64,000 nucleotides of DNA from Streptomyces geranii (GTDB taxonomy: Bacteria; Actinomycetota; Actinomycetes; Streptomycetales; Streptomycetaceae): positions 62,001 to 126,000 of the forward strand of contig NZ_PJME01000021.1 in the NCBI RefSeq assembly GCF_002954775.1. The letters are read 5' to 3'. A program made the position numbers and the translations under genes. The notes beneath the pieces are model-generated. The model saw only the letters and a list, made by a program, of their open reading frames with translations, did not search any database and was not told the DNA's origin. Within the stretch, counting starts at the first letter, position 1, and every line of letters starts with the position of its first letter. Positions 32,927 to 39,775 of the stretch are shown one piece after another.

Positions 32927-33828
32927 GTTCCCTCGCCGTGGGCAAGGCGGAGGCGACGACGGGCACCAGGCCCGGCACCGTCCAACGCCCGCCGCTGCGC
33001 GGCCGTATCGCCCTGGTCCCGACGATCACCCTCCTCCTGGGCGCGCTGTACTGCCTGCTGCCGGTCGCATGGGTGGTGATCGCGGCGACGAAGTCGGGCA
33101 GCGAGCTGTTCTCCACCTTCACCTTCCTGCCCGGCAGCGGATTCACCGACAACGTCAAGGAGTTGAGCGCCTACCGAGACGGCGTCTACTGGAAGTGGAT
33201 GGGCAACTCCGCCCTCTACGCCGGTCTCGGCGCCCTCCTGTCGACGGCGGTGAGCGCCGTCAGCGGCTACGCCCTCGCGATCTACCGTTTCCGGGGCCGC
33301 GAGGCGGTGTTCAGCGTCCTGATGGCGGGCGTGCTGATGCCCCCGGTGATCCTCGCGATCCCGCAGTACCTGCTGCTGGCGAAGGCCGACATCACGGACT
33401 CGTACGCGTCCGTGCTGCTACCGCTGGTCCTCTCCCCGTACGGCATCTACCTCGCGCGGATCTATGCCGCCGCGGCCGTGCCCGCCGATGTCGTCGAGGC
33501 CGGGCGGATGGACGGCGCGGGCGAGTGGCGGATCTTCACCAGGGTCGCGCTGCCGATGATGATCCCGGGCCTGGTGACGGTGTTCCTGTTCCAGTTCGTG
33601 GCCGTGTGGAACAACTTCCTGCTCCCCTACATCATGCTCAGCGACGACGAGAAGTTCCCGATCACGCTCGGCCTGTTCACGCTTCTCGAACAGGGCGCGA
33701 ACACTCCGGCGCTCTACACGCTGGTGATCACGGGCGCCTTCCTGGCGGTCGTCCCGCTCATCGCGCTCTTCCTGGTCATCCAGCGGTTCTGGAGCCTCGA
33801 CCTGCTGTCCGGAGCCGTAAAGTCATGA
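32923..33828 (+). CDS. Sugar ABC transporter permease (MalG type)
   Basis: A 301-residue permease with six TM segments and a cytosolic N-terminal stretch. The coupling loop is EAGRMDGAGEWRIFTRVALPMM (about 191-212). Flanked by 4-base overlaps on both sides, it forms the second half of the CUT1 transmembrane pair. The C-terminus FWSLDLLSGAVKS matches cellobiose/galactoside-type permeases of actinobacteria. Confidence 0.92.
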   Translation: MSSLAVGKAEATTGTRPGTVQRPPLRGRIALVPTITLLLGALYCLLPVAWVVIAATKSGSELFSTFTFLPGSGFTDNVKELSAYRDGVYWKWMGNSALYAGLGALLSTAVSAVSGYALAIYRFRGREAVFSVLMAGVLMPPVILAIPQYLLLAKADITDSYASVLLPLVLSPYGIYLARIYAAAAVPADVVEAGRMDGAGEWRIFTRVALPMMIPGLVTVFLFQFVAVWNNFLLPYIMLSDDEKFPITLGLFTLLEQGANTPALYTLVITGAFLAVVPLIALFLVIQRFWSLDLLSGAVKS

Positions 33829-34856
33829 CCATGAGCAATACCGGGGGCCGGCGCAAACCGCCGACGATCCACGACGTGGCGCGCGAGGCGGGGGTCTCAC
33901 GGGGCACCGTCTCGCGCGTGCTCAACGGCGGTCACTATGTGAGCCCCACCGCCGCCGAGGCGGTGAACGCCGCGATCCGCAAGACCGGGTACGTGGTCAA
34001 CCGGCACGCCCGTTCGCTCATCACCGGCCGCTCCGACTCGATCGGCTTTCTGCTGACGGAGCCTCAGGAGCGGTTCTTCGAGGACCCCAACTTCAATGTC
34101 CTGCTGCGGGGTTGCACCCAGGCACTGGCGGCGCACGACATCCCGCTCCTGCTGATGCTGGCGGGCACCGAGGACGAACGGCGGCGCATCACGCGGTACA
34201 TCACCGCCGGTCATGTCGACGGGGTGCTGCTGGTCTCCAGCCACTCCGGCGACCCGGTCGCGCAGGAGCTGTGCGAGGCGGGCGTCCCGCTGGTCGCGTG
34301 CGGCAAGCCGATCGGCCTCGGCTCCAAGGTGAGTTACGTGGCGGCGGCCGACCGCGACGGCGCCCGGGACATGGTCCGGTATCTGTTGTCGCTGGGCCGC
34401 CGCCGTATCGCCGTGGTGACCGGTCCGCTCGACACCCCGGGCGGTGTGGAGCGCCTCGCCGGGTACCGGGAGGTGCTGGCCGAGGAGGGCATCGAGTACG
34501 ACGACCGGCTCGTCGTCTCCGGCGACTACAGCCGGGCCAGTGGTGAGGCGGGGGCGGAACGGTTGCTGGCGCAGTGCCCGGACCTGGACGCCGTGTTCGT
34601 CGCGTCCGACCTGATGGCACAGGGGGTGCTCACGGCGCTGGAGCGGGCGGGGCGGTCCGTTCCCCAGGACGTGTCGGTGGGCGGCTTCGACGACTCCTCG
34701 GCCGCGCTGGCCGCCCGGCCGCAGCTGACGACGATCCGACAGCCGTACGACCGGATCAGCGCCGAGATGGTACGGGTGCTGCTCGCGCAGATCGGCGGGG
34801 AGGACCCGTCGGCGGTGATCCTGCCGACCGAACTGATCAAGCGCGGGTCCGCCTGA
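33825..34856 (+). CDS. LacI-family transcriptional regulator
   Basis: A 343-residue repressor. The N-terminal helix-turn-helix and hinge (about 14-65) reads TIHDVAREAGVSRGTVSRVLNGG, then VVNRHARSLITGRSDSIGFLL, followed by the sugar-binding domain ending in TELIKRGSA. It probably represses the galactan genes through the operator at 30618-30633 until a galacto-oligosaccharide binds. The ATG at 33825 overlaps the permease stop by 4 bases; ATG 33831 is an alternative. Analogous to GanR and CebR. Confidence 0.9.
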   Translation: MTMSNTGGRRKPPTIHDVAREAGVSRGTVSRVLNGGHYVSPTAAEAVNAAIRKTGYVVNRHARSLITGRSDSIGFLLTEPQERFFEDPNFNVLLRGCTQALAAHDIPLLLMLAGTEDERRRITRYITAGHVDGVLLVSSHSGDPVAQELCEAGVPLVACGKPIGLGSKVSYVAAADRDGARDMVRYLLSLGRRRIAVVTGPLDTPGGVERLAGYREVLAEEGIEYDDRLVVSGDYSRASGEAGAERLLAQCPDLDAVFVASDLMAQGVLTALERAGRSVPQDVSVGGFDDSSAALAARPQLTTIRQPYDRISAEMVRVLLAQIGGEDPSAVILPTELIKRGSA

Positions 34857-34867
34857 GCATGCCCGTT

Positions 34868-34885
34868 TTTATGCATACGCATTAA
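34868..34885. promoter_or_regulatory. A+T-rich palindrome upstream of the MarR gene
   Basis: TTTATGCATACGCATTAA contains the inverted repeat ATGC-atac-GCAT and ends 1 base before the first ATG of the MarR gene. Being A+T-rich in a GC-rich genome and placed at the start, it is a likely autoregulatory MarR site; transcription may start so close that the mRNA is nearly leaderless. Confidence 0.5.
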
Positions 34886-34886
34886 C

Positions 34887-35297
34887 ATGGGGTGCATGGC
34901 AGTGAACAGGGCCGGTGCGGGGCTGGCGGACCAGTGGCGGGACATCCTGGCGGCGCACGCCCGCACGATGTGCGAGATCGACCGTGTGCTGCATCCGCAC
35001 GGGCTGGGCGCGAGCGACTTCGAGGTGCTCGACGTCCTCGTCGCGGAGGCGGATGCCACGGCGGACGAGTGCAGGGTGCAGGACATCGCCGGCCGGATTC
35101 ATCTCAGCCAGAGCGCGTTGTCCCGGCTCATCGGGCGGCTGGAGAAGGACGGGCTGGTCGAGCGGAGCATGTGCGTGGAGGATCGGCGGGGGGTGCGGGT
35201 CGCTTTGACGGCGCGTGGTCGTGCGCTGCACGGGGAGGTTCTGCCGCTTCAACGGGCTGCTCTGGAGAGGTCGTTGGGGGCTGAGGAGTGTAGGTAG
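34887..35297 (+). CDS. MarR-family transcriptional regulator
   Basis: A 136-residue winged-helix regulator. LADQWRDILAAHARTMCEIDRVLHPHGLGASDFEVLDVL, interrupted by normal helix breaks, is followed by the recognition helix IHLSQSALSRLIGRLEKDGLVER and the wing DRRGVRVALTARGRAL. A single Cys (residue 28) lies in the dimerisation helix and could be redox-active, which is speculative. Start 34887 versus ATG 34896 is unresolved; GGGG lies 3 bases ahead of the latter. Monocistronic, ended by the repeat-hairpin at 35340. Confidence 0.85.
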   Translation: MGCMAVNRAGAGLADQWRDILAAHARTMCEIDRVLHPHGLGASDFEVLDVLVAEADATADECRVQDIAGRIHLSQSALSRLIGRLEKDGLVERSMCVEDRRGVRVALTARGRALHGEVLPLQRAALERSLGAEECR

Positions 35298-35315
35298 TTC
35301 GTTTGCCGCGCGCTC

Positions 35316-35360
35316 GTGGGGCTTCTCGCGCAGTTCCCCGCGCCCCTAAAGGGGCGCTCC
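35316..35360. repeat. Streptomycete intergenic repeat, bidirectional terminator
   Basis: GTGGGGCTTCTCGCGCAGTT is followed by the hairpin GCGCCCC-TAAA-GGGGCGC (35340-35357). Inverse of the copies at 13610 and 20278. It separates converging MarR and LysR genes. Confidence 0.7.
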
Positions 35361-35363
35361 TCC

Positions 35364-36212
35364 TCAGCTCAGTAGTTGTCTTACCGCCTCGAACGCCGCC
35401 TCTACCGTTGCCGGGTCCGCTCCCGGGCGGGCCAGGGCGCTCATCGGGATCGAGGGGACCGGGGGGAGGCCCTCGTACGGGGTGAGGCCGTCGGGGGCCG
35501 GGCCCACCGCCGCCAGGAGGGCCACTCCCCTGCCTGTGCGGGCCAGGTCCAGGACGCCCGCCAGGTAGCCCGCGTCACCCACCACCGATGCCGGGACGCC
35601 CTGTTCGGCGAGGGTCGCGATGGCCCGGCGGCGGATGGCGCAGGGGTCCTCGATCGCGACCAACGGGACGGGCGCGGGGGCCGCCGGGGGCACCCAGCCG
35701 GGGGGAGCGTGCCAGGTCAGGGGCAGGCCGCCGACCGAGGTGCCCTCCGTCGCGGCGGCCTCCGTCACGTACACCGCGACATCCACGCTGCCGCGCTCCA
35801 CCGCCTCCACCAGCCGCGCCGACCGGTCGATACGGAACCGCACCCGACAACCCGGGCGCACCGCCTCGACGGCCGCGGTCAGCCTCGGCAGGAACTGGTC
35901 GGCGGCGTGCTCGGTGGAGCCGAGGGTGATGGTGTCGCCGTCGACGTCCAGCAGGGTGCGTACGGCCTCGTCGTGGACGGCGAGGACCCGACGGGCCTGC
36001 TCCAGCAGGAGGCGGCCCTCCGGGGTGAACCGGGTGCCCCGGCCCTCGCGTTCGACGACGGGCCTGCCCAGGGTCTTCTCCAGCCGGCGGACGTGCTGGC
36101 TCACCGCGGACTGGCTGAGGGCGAGCGCCTGGGCCGCGCGGTGGAAGCCGCCGTGGTCGGCGATCGCGGTCAGACTGCGCAGCGCCACGATGTCGAGGAC
36201 TGGTTGGGGCAT
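35364..36212 (-). CDS. LysR-family regulator, probable controller of the organosulfur operon
   Basis: A 282-residue LysR protein. The helix-turn-helix VLDIVALRSLTAIADHGGF and ALALSQSAVSQHVRRLEKTLG (about 5-50) precede a REGRGTRFTPEGRLLL wing and an effector domain ending at about 280. ATG 36212 gives the family N-terminus; the frame is open upstream but runs through the control region. It is divergent from the cysteine-leader/Ssu operon, the arrangement of CysB/Cbl-like regulators, although I cannot show it belongs to that subgroup. Confidence 0.86.
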   Translation of the reverse strand: MPQPVLDIVALRSLTAIADHGGFHRAAQALALSQSAVSQHVRRLEKTLGRPVVEREGRGTRFTPEGRLLLEQARRVLAVHDEAVRTLLDVDGDTITLGSTEHAADQFLPRLTAAVEAVRPGCRVRFRIDRSARLVEAVERGSVDVAVYVTEAAATEGTSVGGLPLTWHAPPGWVPPAAPAPVPLVAIEDPCAIRRRAIATLAEQGVPASVVGDAGYLAGVLDLARTGRGVALLAAVGPAPDGLTPYEGLPPVPSIPMSALARPGADPATVEAAFEAVRQLLS

Positions 36213-36275
36213 ACGGTGACCGTAGCCCGCCCGCGCCGCCGATCGCCATTTTCGATCGATTACGGATCGCGATCG

Positions 36276-36332
36276 ATTTCGATGCGGAATCGTCGTTGGA
36301 CGTCGTACGCAGGTGCCGGTCACGATGAACGC
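36276..36332 (+). promoter_or_regulatory. LysR box and promoter of the organosulfur operon
   Basis: ATT-N9-AAT at 36276-36290, inside the wider CGATT-N9-AATCG, has the T-N11-A form of LysR sites. It ends about 43 bases before the leader-peptide ATG. TTGGAC (36296-36301) and CACGAT (36321-36326) could be -35 and -10 (19-base spacing), which would start transcription at about the ATG itself. Further ATCGAT/GATCGCGATC palindromes lie at 36253-36277. Confidence 0.5.
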
Positions 36333-36419
36333 ATGGCGTATCCGACCGCATCCGCTGCCCTGCTCACGCAGCGCCGAGTCATCGACTTCGGCGTCGCGTG
36401 CACCGCGCGCTGTCGTTGA
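36333..36419 (+). CDS. Cysteine-containing leader peptide of the organosulfur operon
   Basis: A 28-codon gene. The C-terminal part RRVIDFGVACTARCR matches the actinobacterial leader-peptide pattern (ALL-TxRRxxDFG...C..CR) seen ahead of sulfur-assimilation genes. Cys codons are 23 (TGC) and 27 (TGT), followed by one Arg and the stop. No ribosome-binding site is visible, so it is probably leaderless. In mycobacteria, cysteine-rich leaderless small frames work as cysteine-responsive attenuators; here the hairpin 4 bases after the stop and the downstream sulfonate genes fit that role. The mechanism is inference. Confidence 0.78.
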   Translation: MAYPTASAALLTQRRVIDFGVACTARCR

Positions 36420-36423
36420 TCCC

Positions 36424-36440
36424 ACGCCGCCTCCCGGCGT
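36424..36440 (+). promoter_or_regulatory. Candidate attenuator hairpin after the leader peptide
   Basis: ACGCCG-cctcc-CGGCGT is a perfect 6-bp stem starting 4 bases after the leader stop. Its left arm could instead pair with GGCGT at 36390-36394, inside the leader frame at Gly20-Val21, so two exclusive structures are possible depending on ribosome position at the Cys codons. Confidence 0.45.
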
Positions 36441-36572
36441 TTCCGTACGGCCTCCACTGATCGGCTCCGCGCTGCCCGCGTGCCGCTAGGCCGTTCCTCG
36501 CCCCCACTCCGCTCTCACTCACGCTCTCCGCCCGCCCTTTTCCCCTCACCCCGCAACGGGAGTTGCTTCCTC

Positions 36573-37289
36573 ATGCCCTCTTCCCTGCCCTCCCCCGCCT
36601 CCTGGGACGAACCCGAGGGCCTCGCCGCGCGCGGCACGCTGATCGTGCTGCCCGGACGGGGCGAACACGGCGGTCTGTACGAGCGGTTCGGCCGCCGTCT
36701 GGCCTTCGACGCCTACCGCGTACGGGCGTTGGGCGACCCGTCCGCCGATCCGGCGGTGCTCGACGAGGCGGCCAAGCTGCTCGCCGACGAGTCGCTCGCG
36801 GGTCCGAAGGTGCTCGTCGGTTCGGACACGGGTGCCCGGTACGCCGTCCAGCTCGCCGCCGAGCATCCGGCGGGCGTCGACGCGCTGATCCTCGTCGGCC
36901 TGCCCATCGACCCCTGGGAGTCGAAGAGTTGGGAGGACGAGCTGGCGGCACGCACCGCCTGCCCGACCCACCAGGGGCGCCTGGCCGGGGACTCCGCCTT
37001 CCGGCGCGGGGCGATCGACACGGCCGTCGACCTGCCGGAGCTGCGCCTCGACCAGGTCCAGGTGCCGGTCCTTGCACTGCATGGCAAGGACGACCAGGTC
37101 AGCCCGCTCGACCGGGCACTGAGCGCCTACGAGGGGCACGCGAACGTCCGGACGGTGACCTTCGACGGCGGCCGGCACGACGTGCTCAACGACGCCCTGC
37201 ACCGCACTGCCGCCGCCACGGTCGTCCTCTTCCTGGAGCGCCTGCGCCTCTCCCCCGAGCTGCCCGTGATCGCGGAGGAGCTGGCATGA
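36573..37289 (+). CDS. Alpha/beta-hydrolase with Asp at the nucleophile elbow
   Basis: A 238-residue alpha/beta-hydrolase. The strand LIVLPGRGEHGGLYERF provides the oxyanion region. The nucleophile elbow reads G83-S-D85-T-G87, so the central residue of GxNuxG is Asp as in haloalkane dehalogenases and epoxide hydrolases, not Ser. The acid is D173 or D174 in LHGKDDQVSP and the His is H202 in GGRHDVLND. ATG 36573 has GGAG at about 10 bases. The end overlaps the rhodanese start by 4 bases. Its place first in a sulfur operon suggests activation of an organosulfur substrate, but the reaction is unknown. Confidence 0.8.
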   Translation: MPSSLPSPASWDEPEGLAARGTLIVLPGRGEHGGLYERFGRRLAFDAYRVRALGDPSADPAVLDEAAKLLADESLAGPKVLVGSDTGARYAVQLAAEHPAGVDALILVGLPIDPWESKSWEDELAARTACPTHQGRLAGDSAFRRGAIDTAVDLPELRLDQVQVPVLALHGKDDQVSPLDRALSAYEGHANVRTVTFDGGRHDVLNDALHRTAAATVVLFLERLRLSPELPVIAEELA

Positions 37290-38137
37290 GCAACACGCGT
37301 GTGACGACCACTGTCCCCGAACTCCGCGACGCCCTCGCCTCCGAGCAGCCGCCCCTGGTCCTCGACGTCCGCTGGGCGCTCGGCGACCCGTACGGCCGCG
37401 ACCACTACGCGGACGCGCACATCCCGGGTGCGGTGTACGTCGACCTGGACACGGAGCTGGCCGCGCCGCCGAGCCCGGAGGGCGGACGCCATCCGCTGCC
37501 GGAGATCGGCGCGTTGCAGTCGGCGGCCCGCGGCTGGGGTCTCCGACAGGGGCAAGCGGTAGTCGTCCACGACGACTTGGGCAACACCGCCGCCGCACGG
37601 GCCTGGTGGCTGCTCCGGTACGCCGGGGTCGCCGACGTGACCTTCCTGGACGGGGCGTTGGGTGCCTGGCGGGCGGCGGGACTACCGCTGGAGTCCGGCG
37701 TCCCGGCCGATCCGGAGCCCGGCGATGTCGTCCTCGGCACAGGCGGGCTACCGCTGACCGACGCCGACGGCGCCGCCGAACTCGCCCGCGAGGGGCTGCT
37801 GTTGGACGCCCGGGCAGGCGAGCGGTACCGGGGTGAGGTGGAGCCGGTGGACCCGCGCGCCGGGCACATCCCGGGTGCGGTGTCCGCGCCGACCGGGGAG
37901 AACCTCGCGGCAGACGGGACCTTCCTCTCACCCGAGCTGCTGCGCAAACGGTTCGCGGACCGGGGCGCCGACGACGCGTCACGCATCGGCGTGTACTGCG
38001 GCTCCGGTGTCACCGCCGCCCACCAGATCGCCGCGCTCACCCTCGCCGGTTACGAGGCGACCCTCTTCGCCGGTTCCTGGTCCGCCTGGTCCGCCGATCC
38101 CACCCGCCCGGCCGCGACCGGCCCGCACCCGTCCTGA
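37286..38137 (+). CDS. Double-rhodanese sulfurtransferase
   Basis: A 283-residue thiosulfate/3-mercaptopyruvate sulfurtransferase type protein. The N-terminal rhodanese domain (about 8-130) is catalytically silent, with VVVHDD at the active-loop position. The C-terminal domain (about 150-275) has the persulfide Cys C238 in VYCGSGVTA. It moves sulfane sulfur to acceptors such as cyanide, thiols or sulfite. Coupled to the hydrolase by a 4-base overlap and 31 bases ahead of SsuC, it may process sulfur released by the operon's oxygenases. Confidence 0.9.
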   Translation: MSNTRVTTTVPELRDALASEQPPLVLDVRWALGDPYGRDHYADAHIPGAVYVDLDTELAAPPSPEGGRHPLPEIGALQSAARGWGLRQGQAVVVHDDLGNTAAARAWWLLRYAGVADVTFLDGALGAWRAAGLPLESGVPADPEPGDVVLGTGGLPLTDADGAAELAREGLLLDARAGERYRGEVEPVDPRAGHIPGAVSAPTGENLAADGTFLSPELLRKRFADRGADDASRIGVYCGSGVTAAHQIAALTLAGYEATLFAGSWSAWSADPTRPAATGPHPS

Positions 38138-38168
38138 CCCTCCCGGGCCCCGCGAGAGGAACCCCGCC

Positions 38169-39050
38169 ATGACCACCACCAAACCGCTCGACGCAGCACC
38201 CCAGGCCCCGCCGCCCACCGACACTCCCCCGGCACCCGCACCCCGGATCACCATCCGAGGCGCCGCCCGCACCACCCGACGGTTCCAGCTGCCCCGCTCG
38301 GTACGCCGGGCCGCCGGACCCGTGGGCCTCGTACTCCTCTGGTTCCTGACCTCGGCCACCGGCGTGCTACCCGAGTCGGTGCTCGCCTCCCCCGTGGACG
38401 TCCTGAAGCAGGCCGTCGACCTGACGAAGAACGGTGAACTGCCGGGCGCCATCGCCGCGTCGGGCCGCCGAGCCGCCATCGGATTCCTCATCGGAGCGAC
38501 GGTCGCCCTCGTACTCTCCCTGCTCGCCGGGCTGTTCCGGCTCGGCGAGGACGTCATCGACTCCTCGATGGGCATGTTCCGGGCGATCCCCTGGGTGGGT
38601 CTGATCCCGCTGTTCATCGTCTGGTTCGGCATCGAGGAGACCCCGAAGATCGCCCTGGTCGCCCTCGGTGTCACCTACCCGCTGTACTTCAACATCTACG
38701 GCGGGATCAGGTCCACCGACGCCCAACTCGTCGAGGCCGCCCGGATGATGGGCCTCGGCCGGTTCGGGCTGATCAAGTACGTCATCCTGCCGAGCGCGCT
38801 GCCCGGCGCCCTCGTGGGGCTCCGGTACGCGCTCTCCACCGCCTGGCTCGCGCTCGTCTTCGCCGAGCAGATCAACGCGGACGCGGGGCTCGGCTACCTG
38901 ATGAGCAACGCCCAGCAGTACTTCCGCACCGACATCATCGTGCTCTGCCTCGCCGTGTACGCGCTGCTCGGCCTGGCCTGCGACTTCGCCGTACGGGTCC
39001 TGTCGCGCCGGCTGCTGACCTGGCGGGCCAACTTCGAGGGCGAGGCGTGA
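38169..39050 (+). CDS. ssuC: Aliphatic sulfonate/taurine-type ABC transporter permease
   Basis: A 293-residue inner-membrane permease. A Pro-rich cytosolic N-terminus (about 1-45) precedes six TM segments, with the family coupling loop EAARMMGLGRFGLIKYVILPSALPG (split by helix turns) and the C-terminal LGYLMSNAQQYFRTD. These are typical of SsuC/TauC proteins. ATG 38169 follows GAGGA at good spacing. The end overlaps the ATPase gene by 4 bases. Confidence 0.9.
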   Translation: MTTTKPLDAAPQAPPPTDTPPAPAPRITIRGAARTTRRFQLPRSVRRAAGPVGLVLLWFLTSATGVLPESVLASPVDVLKQAVDLTKNGELPGAIAASGRRAAIGFLIGATVALVLSLLAGLFRLGEDVIDSSMGMFRAIPWVGLIPLFIVWFGIEETPKIALVALGVTYPLYFNIYGGIRSTDAQLVEAARMMGLGRFGLIKYVILPSALPGALVGLRYALSTAWLALVFAEQINADAGLGYLMSNAQQYFRTDIIVLCLAVYALLGLACDFAVRVLSRRLLTWRANFEGEA

Positions 39051-39775
39051 TCCCCATGGCCAACAGCGTGGAAATCAGAGGGCTTTCGCGGGCCTTCGAC
39101 GGCAACACCGTGCTGCACGAGCTGGATCTCGACATCCGGGAGGGCGAGTTCGTCGCCCTGCTCGGGCACAGCGGCTGCGGCAAGTCGACACTGCTGCGCA
39201 TCCTCGCGGGGCTCGACGACGAGATCGGCGGCGAGGTGACCGTGCCCGCGCGGCGCAGCGCGGCCTTCCAGTCGCCCCGGCTGCTGCCCTGGCTGAAGGT
39301 CTGGCGCAATGTGGTGCTCGGCCTGCCCGGACGGCCCGACCGGGCCCTGGCCGACAAGGCCCTCGCCGAGGTCGGCATCGCCGAGCGCGCGACCGTCTGG
39401 CCCAAGACCCTCTCCGGCGGCCAGGCCCAGCGGGTCTCGCTGGCCCGTGCTCTGGTCCGCGAGCCCGAACTCCTGCTCCTGGACGAGCCGTTCGGCGCGC
39501 TCGACGCGCTGACCCGGGGCAAGGTGCAGCAGCTGGTCGGCGAGCTGTGGCAGCGGCACGGCTGCGCGATCCTCCTGGTCACCCATGACGTGGAGGAGGC
39601 GCTGCTGCTCGCCGACCGCGTCCTGGTCATGGACGAGGGGCGCATCGCCCACGACCTCACCGTCGATCTTCCCCGCCCCCGTGATCTCACCTCACCCGAG
39701 TTCGTCACCCTCCGCGCCCGCCTCCTCGGCTGGCTCGGTGTCACCGCACACACCCTCGAAGGGACCCCCTCGTGA
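39047..39775 (+). CDS. ssuB: Aliphatic sulfonate/taurine-type ABC transporter ATPase
   Basis: A 242-residue ABC ATPase. Walker A GHSGCGKST is at 40-48, the Q-loop in AAFQSPRLLPWLKVW, the signature LSGGQAQRV at 122-130, Walker B LLLLDEPFGALD around 142-153, and H-loop VTHDVEEA. The PWLKVWRNV segment is characteristic of SsuB/TauB/nitrate ATPases. GTG 39047 overlaps the permease stop; ATG 39056 is an alternative. Coupled to the following binding-protein gene. Confidence 0.92.
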   Translation: MIPMANSVEIRGLSRAFDGNTVLHELDLDIREGEFVALLGHSGCGKSTLLRILAGLDDEIGGEVTVPARRSAAFQSPRLLPWLKVWRNVVLGLPGRPDRALADKALAEVGIAERATVWPKTLSGGQAQRVSLARALVREPELLLLDEPFGALDALTRGKVQQLVGELWQRHGCAILLVTHDVEEALLLADRVLVMDEGRIAHDLTVDLPRPRDLTSPEFVTLRARLLGWLGVTAHTLEGTPS

